DNA from: Rhizobium tropici CIAT 899
GTDB taxonomy: Bacteria > Pseudomonadota > Alphaproteobacteria > Rhizobiales > Rhizobiaceae
Reading direction: 5' to 3'
Assembly: GCF_000330885.1 (NCBI RefSeq)
Contig: NC_020060.1
Coordinates: 62,001 to 126,000 of the forward strand
DNA length: 64,000 nucleotides
In this document: piece by piece, positions 54,746 to 63,144 of the stretch
Layout of the letters: every line of letters starts with the position of its first letter
Numbering within the stretch: the stretch's first letter is position 1
Notes under the pieces: model-generated
Database searches by the model: none
Seen by the model: the letters and a program-made list of their open reading frames with translations, nothing else
Told to the model about the DNA's origin: nothing
Position numbers and translations under genes: made by a program

Positions 54746-55429
54746 ATGCAGACGGACCTACAGATATCCAGACAAAGTGCGACGTTGCGCGTAAAAGTTG
54801 AGGAGACTCTACGTCAGGCGATAGCCAGTGGGCGATTTAAGCCCGGCCAGCGACTGGTAGAGCGAGAACTTTGCGAAATGCTGGGCGTCGGCAGGACCTC
54901 GGTTCGCGAGGCAATGCGACAGCTCGAAGCTGAAGGCATTATCACAAGCTATCCCCATAAGGGACCGGTCGTCAGTACGATCACCTACGAGGAAGCGCAG
55001 CAACTCTATACCGTTCGGGCTCTTCTTGAAGGATTCGCGGGCCAGCAGTTCGCTGAACATGGCACTGCCGCCGACATAGCGACACTTCTAGCCGCGGTGG
55101 TCGAATTCGAAGCCGCTGCCGAAAGTGGCGTCGGTGCGCGCCTCATAGATGCGAAAAACGCGTTTTACAACTGTTTGATGGACGGCAGCAAAAACGTGTT
55201 CGTAAGGCAAATGCTGACAGCTCTGCATAATCGGATAAATCTCCTTCGAATGACAACCATGACGCAACCGGGACGGCTTGCGCATAGCATTGCCGAAATT
55301 AGGGATATTGCGAACGCAATCCAGAATCGCAACGGGCCGTTGGCGGCGGCGGCCTGCAAATTCCATATCGACCAGGCTGCCAAGGTCGCACTTGAATACC
55401 TCCGGAAGAACGCAGCGCCAGAAACTTAA
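54746..55429 (+). CDS. GntR-family regulator, FCD (FadR) subfamily
   Basis: A 227-residue regulator. The winged HTH covers about residues 13-78, with LVERELCEMLGVGRTSVREA and MRQLEAEGIITSYPHKGPVV. The all-helical FCD ligand domain follows (ALLEGFAGQQFAEHG, with candidate metal-binding His and Asp in the C-terminal part, such as CKFHIDQA). FCD regulators sense small carboxylates or sugar acids and usually repress. It is the first gene of the catabolic locus, and identical near-palindromes lie behind it at 55441 and at 56447. Confidence 0.92.
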   Translation: MQTDLQISRQSATLRVKVEETLRQAIASGRFKPGQRLVERELCEMLGVGRTSVREAMRQLEAEGIITSYPHKGPVVSTITYEEAQQLYTVRALLEGFAGQQFAEHGTAADIATLLAAVVEFEAAAESGVGARLIDAKNAFYNCLMDGSKNVFVRQMLTALHNRINLLRMTTMTQPGRLAHSIAEIRDIANAIQNRNGPLAAAACKFHIDQAAKVALEYLRKNAAPET

Positions 55430-55440
55430 AATTTTGATTG

Positions 55441-55458
55441 ACAGATTGTCTGATAATC
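55441..55458 (+). promoter_or_regulatory. Probable GntR operator, copy 1 (ACAGATTGTCTGATAATC)
   Basis: The core ATTGTCTGATAAT (55445-55457) is a near-perfect palindrome with a central T. It lies 60 bases before the dehydrogenase ATG. An identical 18-bp copy is at 56447-56464, also in front of a gene of the same locus. Confidence 0.75.
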
Positions 55459-55517
55459 TTTTTAATCCTCTCTGAAGGAAGGCGGGTTTCATTGCTCGCA
55501 CGCGTCCGGAGGAAAAA

Positions 55518-56405
55518 ATGTCATCGACACTCAACGCAACGCGCGTGGCCTTTATAGGGCTGGGCGCGATGGGCCAGCCTATGGCTCAACATCTCATTTC
55601 GGCGGGCTTCGATGTCGTCGGTTTCGACCTCTCGAAAGACGCCAAGATAAAGCTCGCTGATGCGGGCGGGCGAGCCGCCGAAACGATTTCTGACGCCATG
55701 GTCGGGGCCAGTTTCGTGATCACCATGCTTCCGAACGGCAAGATCGTGCGCGAGGCGCTGCTGGGCGAAAACGCCTGTGGCGGCCTGAAGCAGAATGCCG
55801 TCGTCATAGACATGAGTTCGTCTGCTCCAAACGACACAAGGGAACTCGGTCTCGAACTTGCTTCTCGTGGCCTTCGGCTGGTTGACGCCCCGGTCTCCGG
55901 AGGCGTCAAGCGCGCCGTTTCTGGCACCTTGACAATCATGGCCGGTGGGGAGGATGCTGATATCGAGGAGGCCGAGCCGCTGCTGAAGGCAGTGGGACAA
56001 CAGGTGTTCCGGACGGGGCCAGTTGGCTCGGGTCACGCGATGAAAGCGATTAACAACTTCGTATCCGGTGCAGGTGTGCTGGCGGCGATCGAGGGTGTCC
56101 TTCTTGGACGCGCCTTCGGCCTGGAGCCGGCAACGATCGTCGATATTCTCAACTCGTCGTCTGGAAAGAACAACGCCACCGAAGTGAAGATGAAGCAGTT
56201 CATCCTCTCTGAGACGTTCGGGTCGGGATTTGCCATTGGCCTGATGGCCAAGGATATCCGCATCGCCGCCGATCTCGCCAAGACGCTTGGTCTTCGCCTT
56301 GATGCTCTCGCCAGCACGGCAGACGCCTGGGATGCTGCACAGAAGGCGCTAGGCCCATCCGAGGACCACACCCGCATCATCCGATACATCGAAGATCACA
56401 ATTAG
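55518..56405 (+). CDS. 3-hydroxyisobutyrate dehydrogenase-family NAD(P) oxidoreductase
   Basis: A 295-residue beta-hydroxyacid dehydrogenase. The Rossmann motif is VAFIGLGAMGQPMAQHLI (residues 10-27), the substrate motif DAPVSGGVKRAVSGTLTIM, and the catalytic Lys is in GSGHAMKAINNF. Such enzymes oxidise 3-hydroxy acids such as 3-hydroxyisobutyrate, tartronate semialdehyde or sugar-derived acids. GGAGGAAAA precedes the ATG. A GntR operator lies immediately upstream. With the aldehyde dehydrogenase at 63145 it could form two oxidation steps. Confidence 0.9.
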   Translation: MSSTLNATRVAFIGLGAMGQPMAQHLISAGFDVVGFDLSKDAKIKLADAGGRAAETISDAMVGASFVITMLPNGKIVREALLGENACGGLKQNAVVIDMSSSAPNDTRELGLELASRGLRLVDAPVSGGVKRAVSGTLTIMAGGEDADIEEAEPLLKAVGQQVFRTGPVGSGHAMKAINNFVSGAGVLAAIEGVLLGRAFGLEPATIVDILNSSSGKNNATEVKMKQFILSETFGSGFAIGLMAKDIRIAADLAKTLGLRLDALASTADAWDAAQKALGPSEDHTRIIRYIEDHN

Positions 56406-56446
56406 CCTCGGAAACTCGCGAATTCGGGCTAAACAGACAGATTGTC

Positions 56447-56464
56447 TGATAATCAGTTGATCTT
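56447..56464 (+). promoter_or_regulatory. Probable GntR operator, copy 2 (ACAGATTGTCTGATAATC)
   Basis: Identical over 18 bases to 55441-55458 and 33 bases before the next ATG (56497). A second operator here suggests that a separate promoter drives the 56497-64000 genes. Confidence 0.75.
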
Positions 56465-56496
56465 GTCGTAGACAGTAAAGCTAGGAGCGTTGTCGA

Positions 56497-56925
56497 ATGA
56501 CCGCCACGAAAGAAACGAAAGTGAAAACACACGGCAAGGAGCGGCCTGTCCCTTCGAAACAGTTCGCTCAAGGGCTGGCGACGCGTCGTGAAGTCATGGG
56601 CGATGCCTATGTCGACGCAGCACTCGGTAAGGCGACCGACTTCACCTGGCCTATGCAGCAGCTCGTCACTGAGTATTGCTGGAACGAGATCTGGAATCGA
56701 CCAGGCCTCGACAGGCGCGCGCGGTCCATTCTGAACCTTGGCATGATCTCTGTCCTCAATCGTCCGCATGAGCTCAAGGGCCACGTGCGCGGCGCGATCA
56801 ACAACGGCCTCACCAAGGAGGAAATCCAGGAGATTTTCCTGCAGGTCGCGATCTACGCCGGCGTACCGGCGGGCATCGACAGCTTCCGAAACGCCCAGGA
56901 GGTCTTCAACGAAATGGGCATCTGA
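56497..56925 (+). CDS. Carboxymuconolactone decarboxylase-family protein
   Basis: A 142-residue protein close to PcaC in layout: ATDFTWPMQQLVTEYCWNEI, PGLDRRARSILNLGMISVLN, RPHELKGHVRGAINNGLTKE and IYAGVPAGIDSF. PcaC decarboxylates 4-carboxymuconolactone; the family also includes AhpD-like peroxidase proteins with a CxxC, which is absent here (single Cys in EYCWNE). No other beta-ketoadipate pathway genes are nearby, so the substrate is probably a different lactone or keto acid. Confidence 0.88.
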   Translation: MTATKETKVKTHGKERPVPSKQFAQGLATRREVMGDAYVDAALGKATDFTWPMQQLVTEYCWNEIWNRPGLDRRARSILNLGMISVLNRPHELKGHVRGAINNGLTKEEIQEIFLQVAIYAGVPAGIDSFRNAQEVFNEMGI

Positions 56926-57004
56926 AGCCGCCGCCGCTGGGCGTGGCGGAAAATTTTGAAAGGCGTGGATCGGCCGCGCCGTTTTAACCAGGGAGGAGCC
57001 GAAC

Positions 57005-57388
57005 TTGGCCATCGATCTCGAGAAGTTCAAAAAACTGGCGCTGGAGGACTTCGAGTTCAAGCGCGAAACCCGTTATCTCAACGGCATTATCAAATGCGAT
57101 TTTCCGAGCCGCAGCGTCGCACTCCACTTCGAAGACGGCAAGATGGTGAAGGTCGAAGAAGCCGCCTACGACGACGAGAAGTGCAAGATCGTCATCCGGG
57201 GCACGGGTGAACAGTGGGACGCGCTTCTCCAGAAGAAGCCGCGGCCGTTTTATCAGTGCCTGCAGTCGTCAAACATCAAACACGGTCTGTTCCTTAGCAA
57301 CAATAACGAAACCTTCGCGTATCTCCCTGCGCTCAATCGCATGACGAACCTGATGCGCGAAGCCCGCCCGGAAGGAGTAGCAGCATGA
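57005..57388 (+). CDS. Small protein, possibly SCP2-like ligand-binding
   Basis: A 127-residue protein starting at TTG 57005, which has GGAGGAGCC at good spacing. The pattern SVALHFEDGKMVKVEEAAYD, then CKIVIRGTGEQWDALLQKKP and FYQCLQSSNIKHGLFLSNN resembles the SCP2 sterol-carrier fold, but I am not sure. No catalytic motif is visible. It overlaps the hydrolase gene by 4 bases (ATGA at 57385), so the two are made together. It may bind or deliver the same hydrophobic intermediate. Confidence 0.75.
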   Translation: MAIDLEKFKKLALEDFEFKRETRYLNGIIKCDFPSRSVALHFEDGKMVKVEEAAYDDEKCKIVIRGTGEQWDALLQKKPRPFYQCLQSSNIKHGLFLSNNNETFAYLPALNRMTNLMREARPEGVAA

Positions 57389-58281
57389 CCAGGCATGATC
57401 CAATCACGGGCCGTTACGTCTACCTGACGATCGAAGGCATCGAATATCGCGTCTATTACGAGGAAGCCGGAGAGGGCATTCCCTTGCTTGTCGGTCACAC
57501 GGCGGGCTCCGACGGCCGCCAGTACCGCCACACGCTCTGCGACGAAGACGTGACCAAGAACTTCCGCGTTATCGCGTTCGACTTGCCCTATCACGGGAAG
57601 TCTCTTCCTCCACACGGCGTTCGCTGGTGGGAGAAAGAGTACAACATGACCAAGAAGTTCATGATGGATTTCCAACTGGAACTCTCTAAAGCTCTTGGTC
57701 TGGACCGCCCCGTTTATATGGGTAGCTCGATGGGCGGACATCTTGCTATCGATCTGGCGTCGAATTACCCCGACAACTTCCGTGCTACTATCTCCGTCGA
57801 AGGGGCACTGCGCTCGGCTGCCGAATATGTCGATGTCGGCATGGCAGGCATTAGGAAAGAATTCGACAACCCAAACGTGAACCGCACCTCCATCGGCGCG
57901 GCCATGATGCTCAATATCTCGCCCTACTCACCAGAAGCCAATGTCCGCGAAATCCAGTGGGAATATAGCTGCGGCGGTCCGGGCGTCTTCGCAGGTGACC
58001 TCTATTACTACTACTACGACCACAATGTCTCACCCGAAGAGGCGAGCAAGATCGATACGTCGAAGTGCATGCTGTACTTCCTGACGGGCGAATACGATCC
58101 GAATACCTCCCCGGCCGACACCAAGATCGCCGCCGATCTCGTCAAGGGCAGCAAGTTCTGGACGATGGAGAAGCTCGGTCATTTCCCGGTCACCGAAGAC
58201 TACACCGAGTTCAGAAAATACCTGCTGCCGATCCTCGAGGAAATCCGGCAGGCATCCGCAACCAGGGCGAAAGTCGCCTGA
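57385..58281 (+). CDS. Alpha/beta hydrolase (serine type)
   Basis: A 298-residue hydrolase. The oxyanion region is LLVGHTAGSDGRQYRH, the nucleophile Ser is in YMGSSMGGHLAIDL, the acid Asp is in LTGEYDPNTSP and the His is in KLGHFPVTEDY. The family includes enol-lactone and carbon-carbon bond hydrolases (PcaD/MhpC-like). No signal peptide, so cytosolic. Position after the decarboxylase-like gene suggests hydrolysis of a lactone or beta-diketone intermediate; that is inference. Confidence 0.88.
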   Translation: MTRHDPITGRYVYLTIEGIEYRVYYEEAGEGIPLLVGHTAGSDGRQYRHTLCDEDVTKNFRVIAFDLPYHGKSLPPHGVRWWEKEYNMTKKFMMDFQLELSKALGLDRPVYMGSSMGGHLAIDLASNYPDNFRATISVEGALRSAAEYVDVGMAGIRKEFDNPNVNRTSIGAAMMLNISPYSPEANVREIQWEYSCGGPGVFAGDLYYYYYDHNVSPEEASKIDTSKCMLYFLTGEYDPNTSPADTKIAADLVKGSKFWTMEKLGHFPVTEDYTEFRKYLLPILEEIRQASATRAKVA

Positions 58282-58306
58282 AACAATCTCTTGGGAGGAG
58301 CATCCA

Positions 58307-59473
58307 ATGAGACGGAGTTTAACCGGAACCATGGGGGCGCTGATCGCGGTCAGCGCCCTGACGACCACGGCCTGGGCTGACGGCGTCGACCAGCTCCCCG
58401 CCAACGAGAAGAAAATCTACGAGGTCGTCGACCCGCAGGTTCCGCTCGGAGCGAGTGCCTACAAGGACTTCAAACCGAAGAAGGGACCGCCTTGGAAGAT
58501 CGGCTACGCCAGTAGCTATGCCGGCAATACGTGGCGCGCAGCGGCCCTCGATGCCGTCATGAATGACCTCTTGCCGCGCTCCAAAAAAGCGGGGCTCGTA
58601 TCTGAAGTCGTGGTCACTCAGTCCGACCTCAAGGACGCCGTCCAGATTCAGCAGATGCGCCAGATGGTTGATGATGGTGTTGATGCCATCATCATCTGCT
58701 GCTCGAACGTCACCGCTCTCAATCAGACGATCGAGTACGCCTATAAGGCAGGCGTTCCTGTCTTCTCGTTTTCGGGATACGTGACGTCGCCTTACGCGAT
58801 CAACGGCGCTGCCAATCACGCGCAGGGCGGCGGCGAGATGGCGATCTGGCTCGCAGACAAGATCGGCAAGAAAGGCAACGTGCTTCTCGTGTCGGGCATC
58901 CCTGGCTTCGCCTCATCCGACAGCTTCGACAAGGCCGCCAAAGACGCGCTGGCAAAGTATCCCGACATCAAGATTGTCGGCGAAGTGGCTGGCAAGTGGA
59001 CCGACCAGGTAGCACAGGTCGAGGTGCAGAAATTTTTGGCGACGAACCCCATCCAGATTGACGGTATTCTGACACAGGGCGCGCAGGAGAACGGCGTGTT
59101 GAACGCCATGCTCCAGTCGGGCCGCGACATGGTGCCTATTACGCTAGGCGGCGAGGCTTCGGCGGCATGTTACTGGCGCAAGAATCCGGAATGGATCGAT
59201 GCCGGCTTCCATATCTGGCCGCCGCGCCGCGAGATGCAGCAGATGTGGGAGATCATGCTTCGCACGCTCGAAGGGCAGGGGCCAAAGGTGCAGTCCTTCC
59301 TGCGCCCAGTCCTGCCGTTCACAATCGATGACGTTCGCGCTGCGATCCCCGAGGATTGCGATTTGAACTCGACTGATTTCGTCGAACCTAAGGCGGACGG
59401 ATGGTTCCCAAGTGCGATTGCCGACCAGTACTTCGAGCGTCCTGCCGATCCCTGGAAGCCGGTAGCCCAGTAA
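58307..59473 (+). CDS. Periplasmic substrate-binding protein of a CUT2-type ABC transporter
   Basis: A 388-residue type I periplasmic binding protein with a signal peptide (residues 1-24, cleavage after AWA). The first lobe starts WKIGYASSYAGNTWRAAALD and continues QQMRQMVDDGVDAIIICCSN, as in ribose/xylose-type receptors. It is longer than typical RbsB (about 290 residues), with an extra N-terminal and C-terminal segment. It supplies ligand to the ATPase and permeases that follow. The GGGAGGAG site upstream is strong. The ligand is unknown. Confidence 0.92.
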   Translation: MRRSLTGTMGALIAVSALTTTAWADGVDQLPANEKKIYEVVDPQVPLGASAYKDFKPKKGPPWKIGYASSYAGNTWRAAALDAVMNDLLPRSKKAGLVSEVVVTQSDLKDAVQIQQMRQMVDDGVDAIIICCSNVTALNQTIEYAYKAGVPVFSFSGYVTSPYAINGAANHAQGGGEMAIWLADKIGKKGNVLLVSGIPGFASSDSFDKAAKDALAKYPDIKIVGEVAGKWTDQVAQVEVQKFLATNPIQIDGILTQGAQENGVLNAMLQSGRDMVPITLGGEASAACYWRKNPEWIDAGFHIWPPRREMQQMWEIMLRTLEGQGPKVQSFLRPVLPFTIDDVRAAIPEDCDLNSTDFVEPKADGWFPSAIADQYFERPADPWKPVAQ

Positions 59474-59480
59474 GCCGGAT

Positions 59481-59507
59481 CCGCCCGGTGGCTTAACCGC
59501 CGGGCGG
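59481..59507 (+). terminator. Intercistronic hairpin between binding protein and ATPase genes
   Basis: CCGCCCGGTGG (59481-59491) pairs with CCGCCGGGCGG (59497-59507) except for one G-T position, with a 5-base loop CTTAA. No T run follows. It is placed exactly where many importer operons use a hairpin to stabilise the binding-protein mRNA and reduce downstream expression. Confidence 0.65.
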
Positions 59508-59564
59508 GACCTTGGATGATCGTAAAAGCCGCCTTGGCGGACGTTGCGGGGTGGGAGGTCTGCG

Positions 59565-61118
59565 ATGGGCAGCGAGATAACAGTCAGAATGATAGATGTC
59601 GCCAAGGCGTTCGGGGAGACGAGGGCACTCAAGAAGTGCGACTTCGAGGCCCGCGCCGGAGAGGTGCACGCCATTGTCGGCGAGAACGGCAGCGGCAAGA
59701 GCACGATGGCCAAGATCATGTCGGGCGTTTTGCACCCGGACGCTGGCAAAGTCACGATCCTGGGTGAAAAGGTTGCCTCGCCCGTCGACGCCAAGCGGGT
59801 CGGCCTGACCACCATCTTCCAGGAAGTACTGGTTGCCGACGAGGCCAGCGTGTTCGAGAACCTCTATGTCGGTCGTGACGGTGTCTTTCGTTCGCAGTCG
59901 ACCGGCGATCGGCGGACAGAAGCGGCTGAAATCGTGGCGCGGCTCGTCGGAAAATCCGTAGACCTCGATCAACTGGCAGGCAGCCTCCCACTCAGCATCA
60001 AACAGTGGATCGTCATCGCCCGGGCTATCCTTCGCAAGCCGCAGGTGCTGATTCTCGACGAATCTTCGGCCGCGCTCGACCTCGACTCGACCCTCCGGCT
60101 CCATGCGGAAATCGACCGCCTTCGTGCCGAGGGCGCGACGATCCTCATCGTCACCCACCGGATCGCGGAACTCGTGCGTATCGCCGACCGTGCGACGATC
60201 CTGCGTGATGGGATAACTGTCGGTACGCTCGGAAAGGACGAGATCACCGAGGAAAACCTGCTGTCCATGATGACGCCGGCAGATCGGCGCGCCAGCGATG
60301 CGACAGAATACGCCTCCCGAAAGAAGGCGCTCTCGGCCCCTCTAATACTAACTGCGACTGGTCTCGCCGCGCACCGGTCGGCGCGCCTGTTCGATTTCGA
60401 CCTTCCCAAGGGGAGCATCGTCGGCGTGGCCGGGCTTGATGGGCAGGGGCAGGACGCTTTTATCCGCGCCTTGGCCGGCATCATCCAGCCGTTCGGTGGC
60501 GAGGTGAAGGTCCGCTCGGTGGATACGGACAAGATGGTCCCGCTGCGATCGCTCGACGATGCTGCAAACCTCGGTGTTTCCTACGTCTCCGGGGACCGCA
60601 AGCGCGAGGGTATTTTCCCGCAACAAAGCATCTTCGAAAACCTCGCCATCGGTGTCTACAGGAAGAAGCTCGGCCCCCTGGGTGTGATCCGCAAGCCCAC
60701 GCTGAAACCGATGTTCAAGCGCGAAGTGGATCGTCTGCGCATCAAGATCGGCAGCCCGTCGAACAGGATCACCTCACTGTCGGGTGGCAACCAACAGAAG
60801 GTGCTCATCGGGCGCGCCTTCGCAAACGATCCCCAAGTCATCCTCCTGAATGACCCCGCCCGCGGCGTCGATCTCGGCACCAAGCGCGACCTCTACCGCG
60901 AACTCCGCCTGTTTGCTGAAAAAGGCGGCAGTGTCATCTACCTGTCGACTGAGATCGAGGAGTTCATCGGGTTTGCCGATCGCGTCGACGTGTTCTTCGG
61001 GGGAACGTTGTTTCGATCCCTGACCGGCGAGGAAATCGCCGAGGCACCAATCCTCGCCGCTATGTTCGGGAAAGCCCGGGACGCTTCCGTTGATTTCGAT
61101 CTGGAAAGGACCGCATGA
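59565..61118 (+). CDS. CUT2-type ABC transporter ATPase (two tandem ATPase domains)
   Basis: A 517-residue RbsA/XylG-like protein. Domain 1 has Walker A VGENGSGKST and Walker B VLILDESSAALD, but an unusual signature (LPLSIKQWIVIARA). Domain 2 lacks a proper Walker A, has signature LSGGNQQKVLIGRAF and a degenerate Walker B (VILLNDPARGVD, with Asn-Asp in place of Asp-Glu). That asymmetry is usual for the family, although the domain 1 signature is atypical. The ATG at 59565 follows GGGAGG. It overlaps the first permease gene by 4 bases. Confidence 0.92.
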   Translation: MGSEITVRMIDVAKAFGETRALKKCDFEARAGEVHAIVGENGSGKSTMAKIMSGVLHPDAGKVTILGEKVASPVDAKRVGLTTIFQEVLVADEASVFENLYVGRDGVFRSQSTGDRRTEAAEIVARLVGKSVDLDQLAGSLPLSIKQWIVIARAILRKPQVLILDESSAALDLDSTLRLHAEIDRLRAEGATILIVTHRIAELVRIADRATILRDGITVGTLGKDEITEENLLSMMTPADRRASDATEYASRKKALSAPLILTATGLAAHRSARLFDFDLPKGSIVGVAGLDGQGQDAFIRALAGIIQPFGGEVKVRSVDTDKMVPLRSLDDAANLGVSYVSGDRKREGIFPQQSIFENLAIGVYRKKLGPLGVIRKPTLKPMFKREVDRLRIKIGSPSNRITSLSGGNQQKVLIGRAFANDPQVILLNDPARGVDLGTKRDLYRELRLFAEKGGSVIYLSTEIEEFIGFADRVDVFFGGTLFRSLTGEEIAEAPILAAMFGKARDASVDFDLERTA

Positions 61119-62089
61119 TGTCTGCAACCGCTTTCCGTCAAGTCACGCAGGACCGCTCGCTGTACGTTCCGGCCGGGCTTTTCCTTGTCCTCCTTTGCGC
61201 CGTCGCCTTCCGTGGCCAAGGTCTGTTCACGAACAATGGTCTGGCCGGAGCCATTCTGGTTGCAACGCCGCTGATCCTCACCGCGCTCGCGATAACACCG
61301 ATCGTCATGGCGGGCCGCGGAGCCGTGGACCTTTCCGTCGGACCGCTGATGGGCTTCGTCAACGTCACGCTCATTACGTGGCTGGTCGGCAACGGCATCA
61401 CGCACCCTGTGGCCATCATTGCCTGGGCGGTGGGATTGGGAGCGGCGTTCCAGTTGGTGCAAGCGCTCGTGATCATCTACGTGCGCGTCGCGCCCATCAT
61501 CGTCACGCTCTCCGGTTTCCTCGTTCTGTCGGGCGTCAACCTGATGGTCATGTCGCGTCCCGGCGGTGTCGCTCCAGACTGGATGCTAAGCTGGGGCGCG
61601 GGAACGAGCGTATTTTCGCCTGTCCTGTTGCTTCTGCTCGGCGCTTTCGCAATCTGGGGCGTCCTGAGGGGCACGATGTTTTACCGCAACCTGCGGATGA
61701 CAGGCGCTGACGAGCGGATGGCCTATACCAGCGGTGTGCAGGTCGACGTCGTGCGCATCATCGCCCATATGGTCGGCGGCGTTTTTGCTGGGCTCGCCGC
61801 ATTGAGCTACACCGCGCTGATCTCATCCGGCGACCCGACCCAGGGCAGCACCTACACGCTGCAAGCGGTCACGGCGCTGGTCCTTGGCGGCGCCAGTCTC
61901 TCCGGGGGGCGCGGCGGTGCGCTCGGCTCGACGCTCGGCGCGATCAACATGTTCCTCATCTCGTATCTTCTGTCCACTTTCAACTTCGGTACGGTTTCGG
62001 GCTTCGTTACGCAAATGGCCTTTGGCCTGATCCTCGTTGGATCACTTCTCGTGAACGTCTTCGTCATCAGCCGCCGCACTGTCGCGTGA
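61115..62089 (+). CDS. CUT2-type ABC transporter permease 1
   Basis: A 324-residue RbsC-like permease with about eight to ten hydrophobic segments. The family motifs are MAGRGAVDLSVGPLMGFVNV and, in the cytoplasmic coupling loop, VLGGASLSGGRGGALGSTLG. It starts at ATG 61115, overlapping the ATPase gene by 4 bases. It forms the membrane channel together with the permease at 62102, probably as a heterodimer. Confidence 0.92.
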   Translation: MMSATAFRQVTQDRSLYVPAGLFLVLLCAVAFRGQGLFTNNGLAGAILVATPLILTALAITPIVMAGRGAVDLSVGPLMGFVNVTLITWLVGNGITHPVAIIAWAVGLGAAFQLVQALVIIYVRVAPIIVTLSGFLVLSGVNLMVMSRPGGVAPDWMLSWGAGTSVFSPVLLLLLGAFAIWGVLRGTMFYRNLRMTGADERMAYTSGVQVDVVRIIAHMVGGVFAGLAALSYTALISSGDPTQGSTYTLQAVTALVLGGASLSGGRGGALGSTLGAINMFLISYLLSTFNFGTVSGFVTQMAFGLILVGSLLVNVFVISRRTVA

Positions 62090-62101
62090 GGGAGTAAGGA
62101 A

Positions 62102-63121
62102 ATGATCTCCACTGTCTTGAACACAGAAATCGGCGCGGCCCGTGGCGCCAGCCCTTTGCGCAAGCACAAGAGTATTTCGATCGGCTTTTGTCTCCTTGCA
62201 TGTCTGCTCATTCTTGGAGCGCTGCTCGTGCCGGGCTTCGTGTCGCCGCAGAACGCGCGATCGATCCTCCTGCTCGCCGCCTTCCTGGGGCTGGCGTCTG
62301 TCGGGCAGACGCTCTGCGCGCTCGTTGGAGCGCTGGATCTTTCCATCCCATACATCATCGGTGGCGCCAATATCCTGCTTCCAAGCCTCATGGTGGCGGG
62401 TCTTCCGGCGCCCGTCGCCATGATCGTCGTGCTCGTCCTTGGCACTTTGGTCGGGGCTTGCAACGGCGCCCTCAGCTTCCGGCTGCAGGGTCAGGCGCTG
62501 ATCATGTCGCTCGGCCTGGGTTTCGCGGCCGTCGGGGCGGTCCAGATCTACACCTCGCTCGGATCGCAGTTCGGCGGTACCGTCTTTGCGCCCGTCCCCG
62601 GATGGCTTCGCAACCTTTCGGCGTTCAACGGCAAGTTCTTCGGTCTGCCGTTTCCACCGGTTATCGTCATATGGGCTTTCATCGCCGTCGCCCTGGGCTG
62701 GATAATGCACAACACCTGGTTTGGCCGGAGCCTCTATGCTGTTGGCGGGAGCCGCACGGCCGCCGCCCGCCTCGGAATCTCGGAATTCAAGATCTGGACA
62801 GTGATCCACAGCGTCAGCGGGGCGATGTCGGCACTCACCGGAATGCTGCTCCTCGGTTTCTCCGGCGGCGGTTTCGTCGGGGTCGGTGATCCCTATCTGT
62901 TCACCACCGTGGCGGCGGTCGTTATCGGCGGAACATCTCTTCTAGGTGGTGCCGGCGGGTATGGAGCGACGGTCCTCGGCGTCCTCGTGCTTACTGTCCT
63001 GACCTCGCTTCTCGTCGGCCTGGGGCTCAGTTTCCCGGCACAACAGGCCGTCGTAGGGCTGCTGATCGTCCCCATGGTCGCGATCTACGCCCGCTCACCA
63101 CACATCCGTAATCAAATTTGA
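62102..63121 (+). CDS. CUT2-type ABC transporter permease 2
   Basis: A 339-residue RbsC-like permease. Motifs are VGQTLCALVGALDLSIPYII and the coupling segment VIGGTSLLGGAGGYGATVLG. It has a longer cytosolic N-terminus than permease 1. GGGAGTAAGG precedes the ATG, and only 12 bases separate it from permease 1. Two non-identical permeases with one ATPase is less common than a permease homodimer in this family. Confidence 0.92.
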   Translation: MISTVLNTEIGAARGASPLRKHKSISIGFCLLACLLILGALLVPGFVSPQNARSILLLAAFLGLASVGQTLCALVGALDLSIPYIIGGANILLPSLMVAGLPAPVAMIVVLVLGTLVGACNGALSFRLQGQALIMSLGLGFAAVGAVQIYTSLGSQFGGTVFAPVPGWLRNLSAFNGKFFGLPFPPVIVIWAFIAVALGWIMHNTWFGRSLYAVGGSRTAAARLGISEFKIWTVIHSVSGAMSALTGMLLLGFSGGGFVGVGDPYLFTTVAAVVIGGTSLLGGAGGYGATVLGVLVLTVLTSLLVGLGLSFPAQQAVVGLLIVPMVAIYARSPHIRNQI

Positions 63122-63144
63122 ACGTTGCATCGAAAGGAATATCA

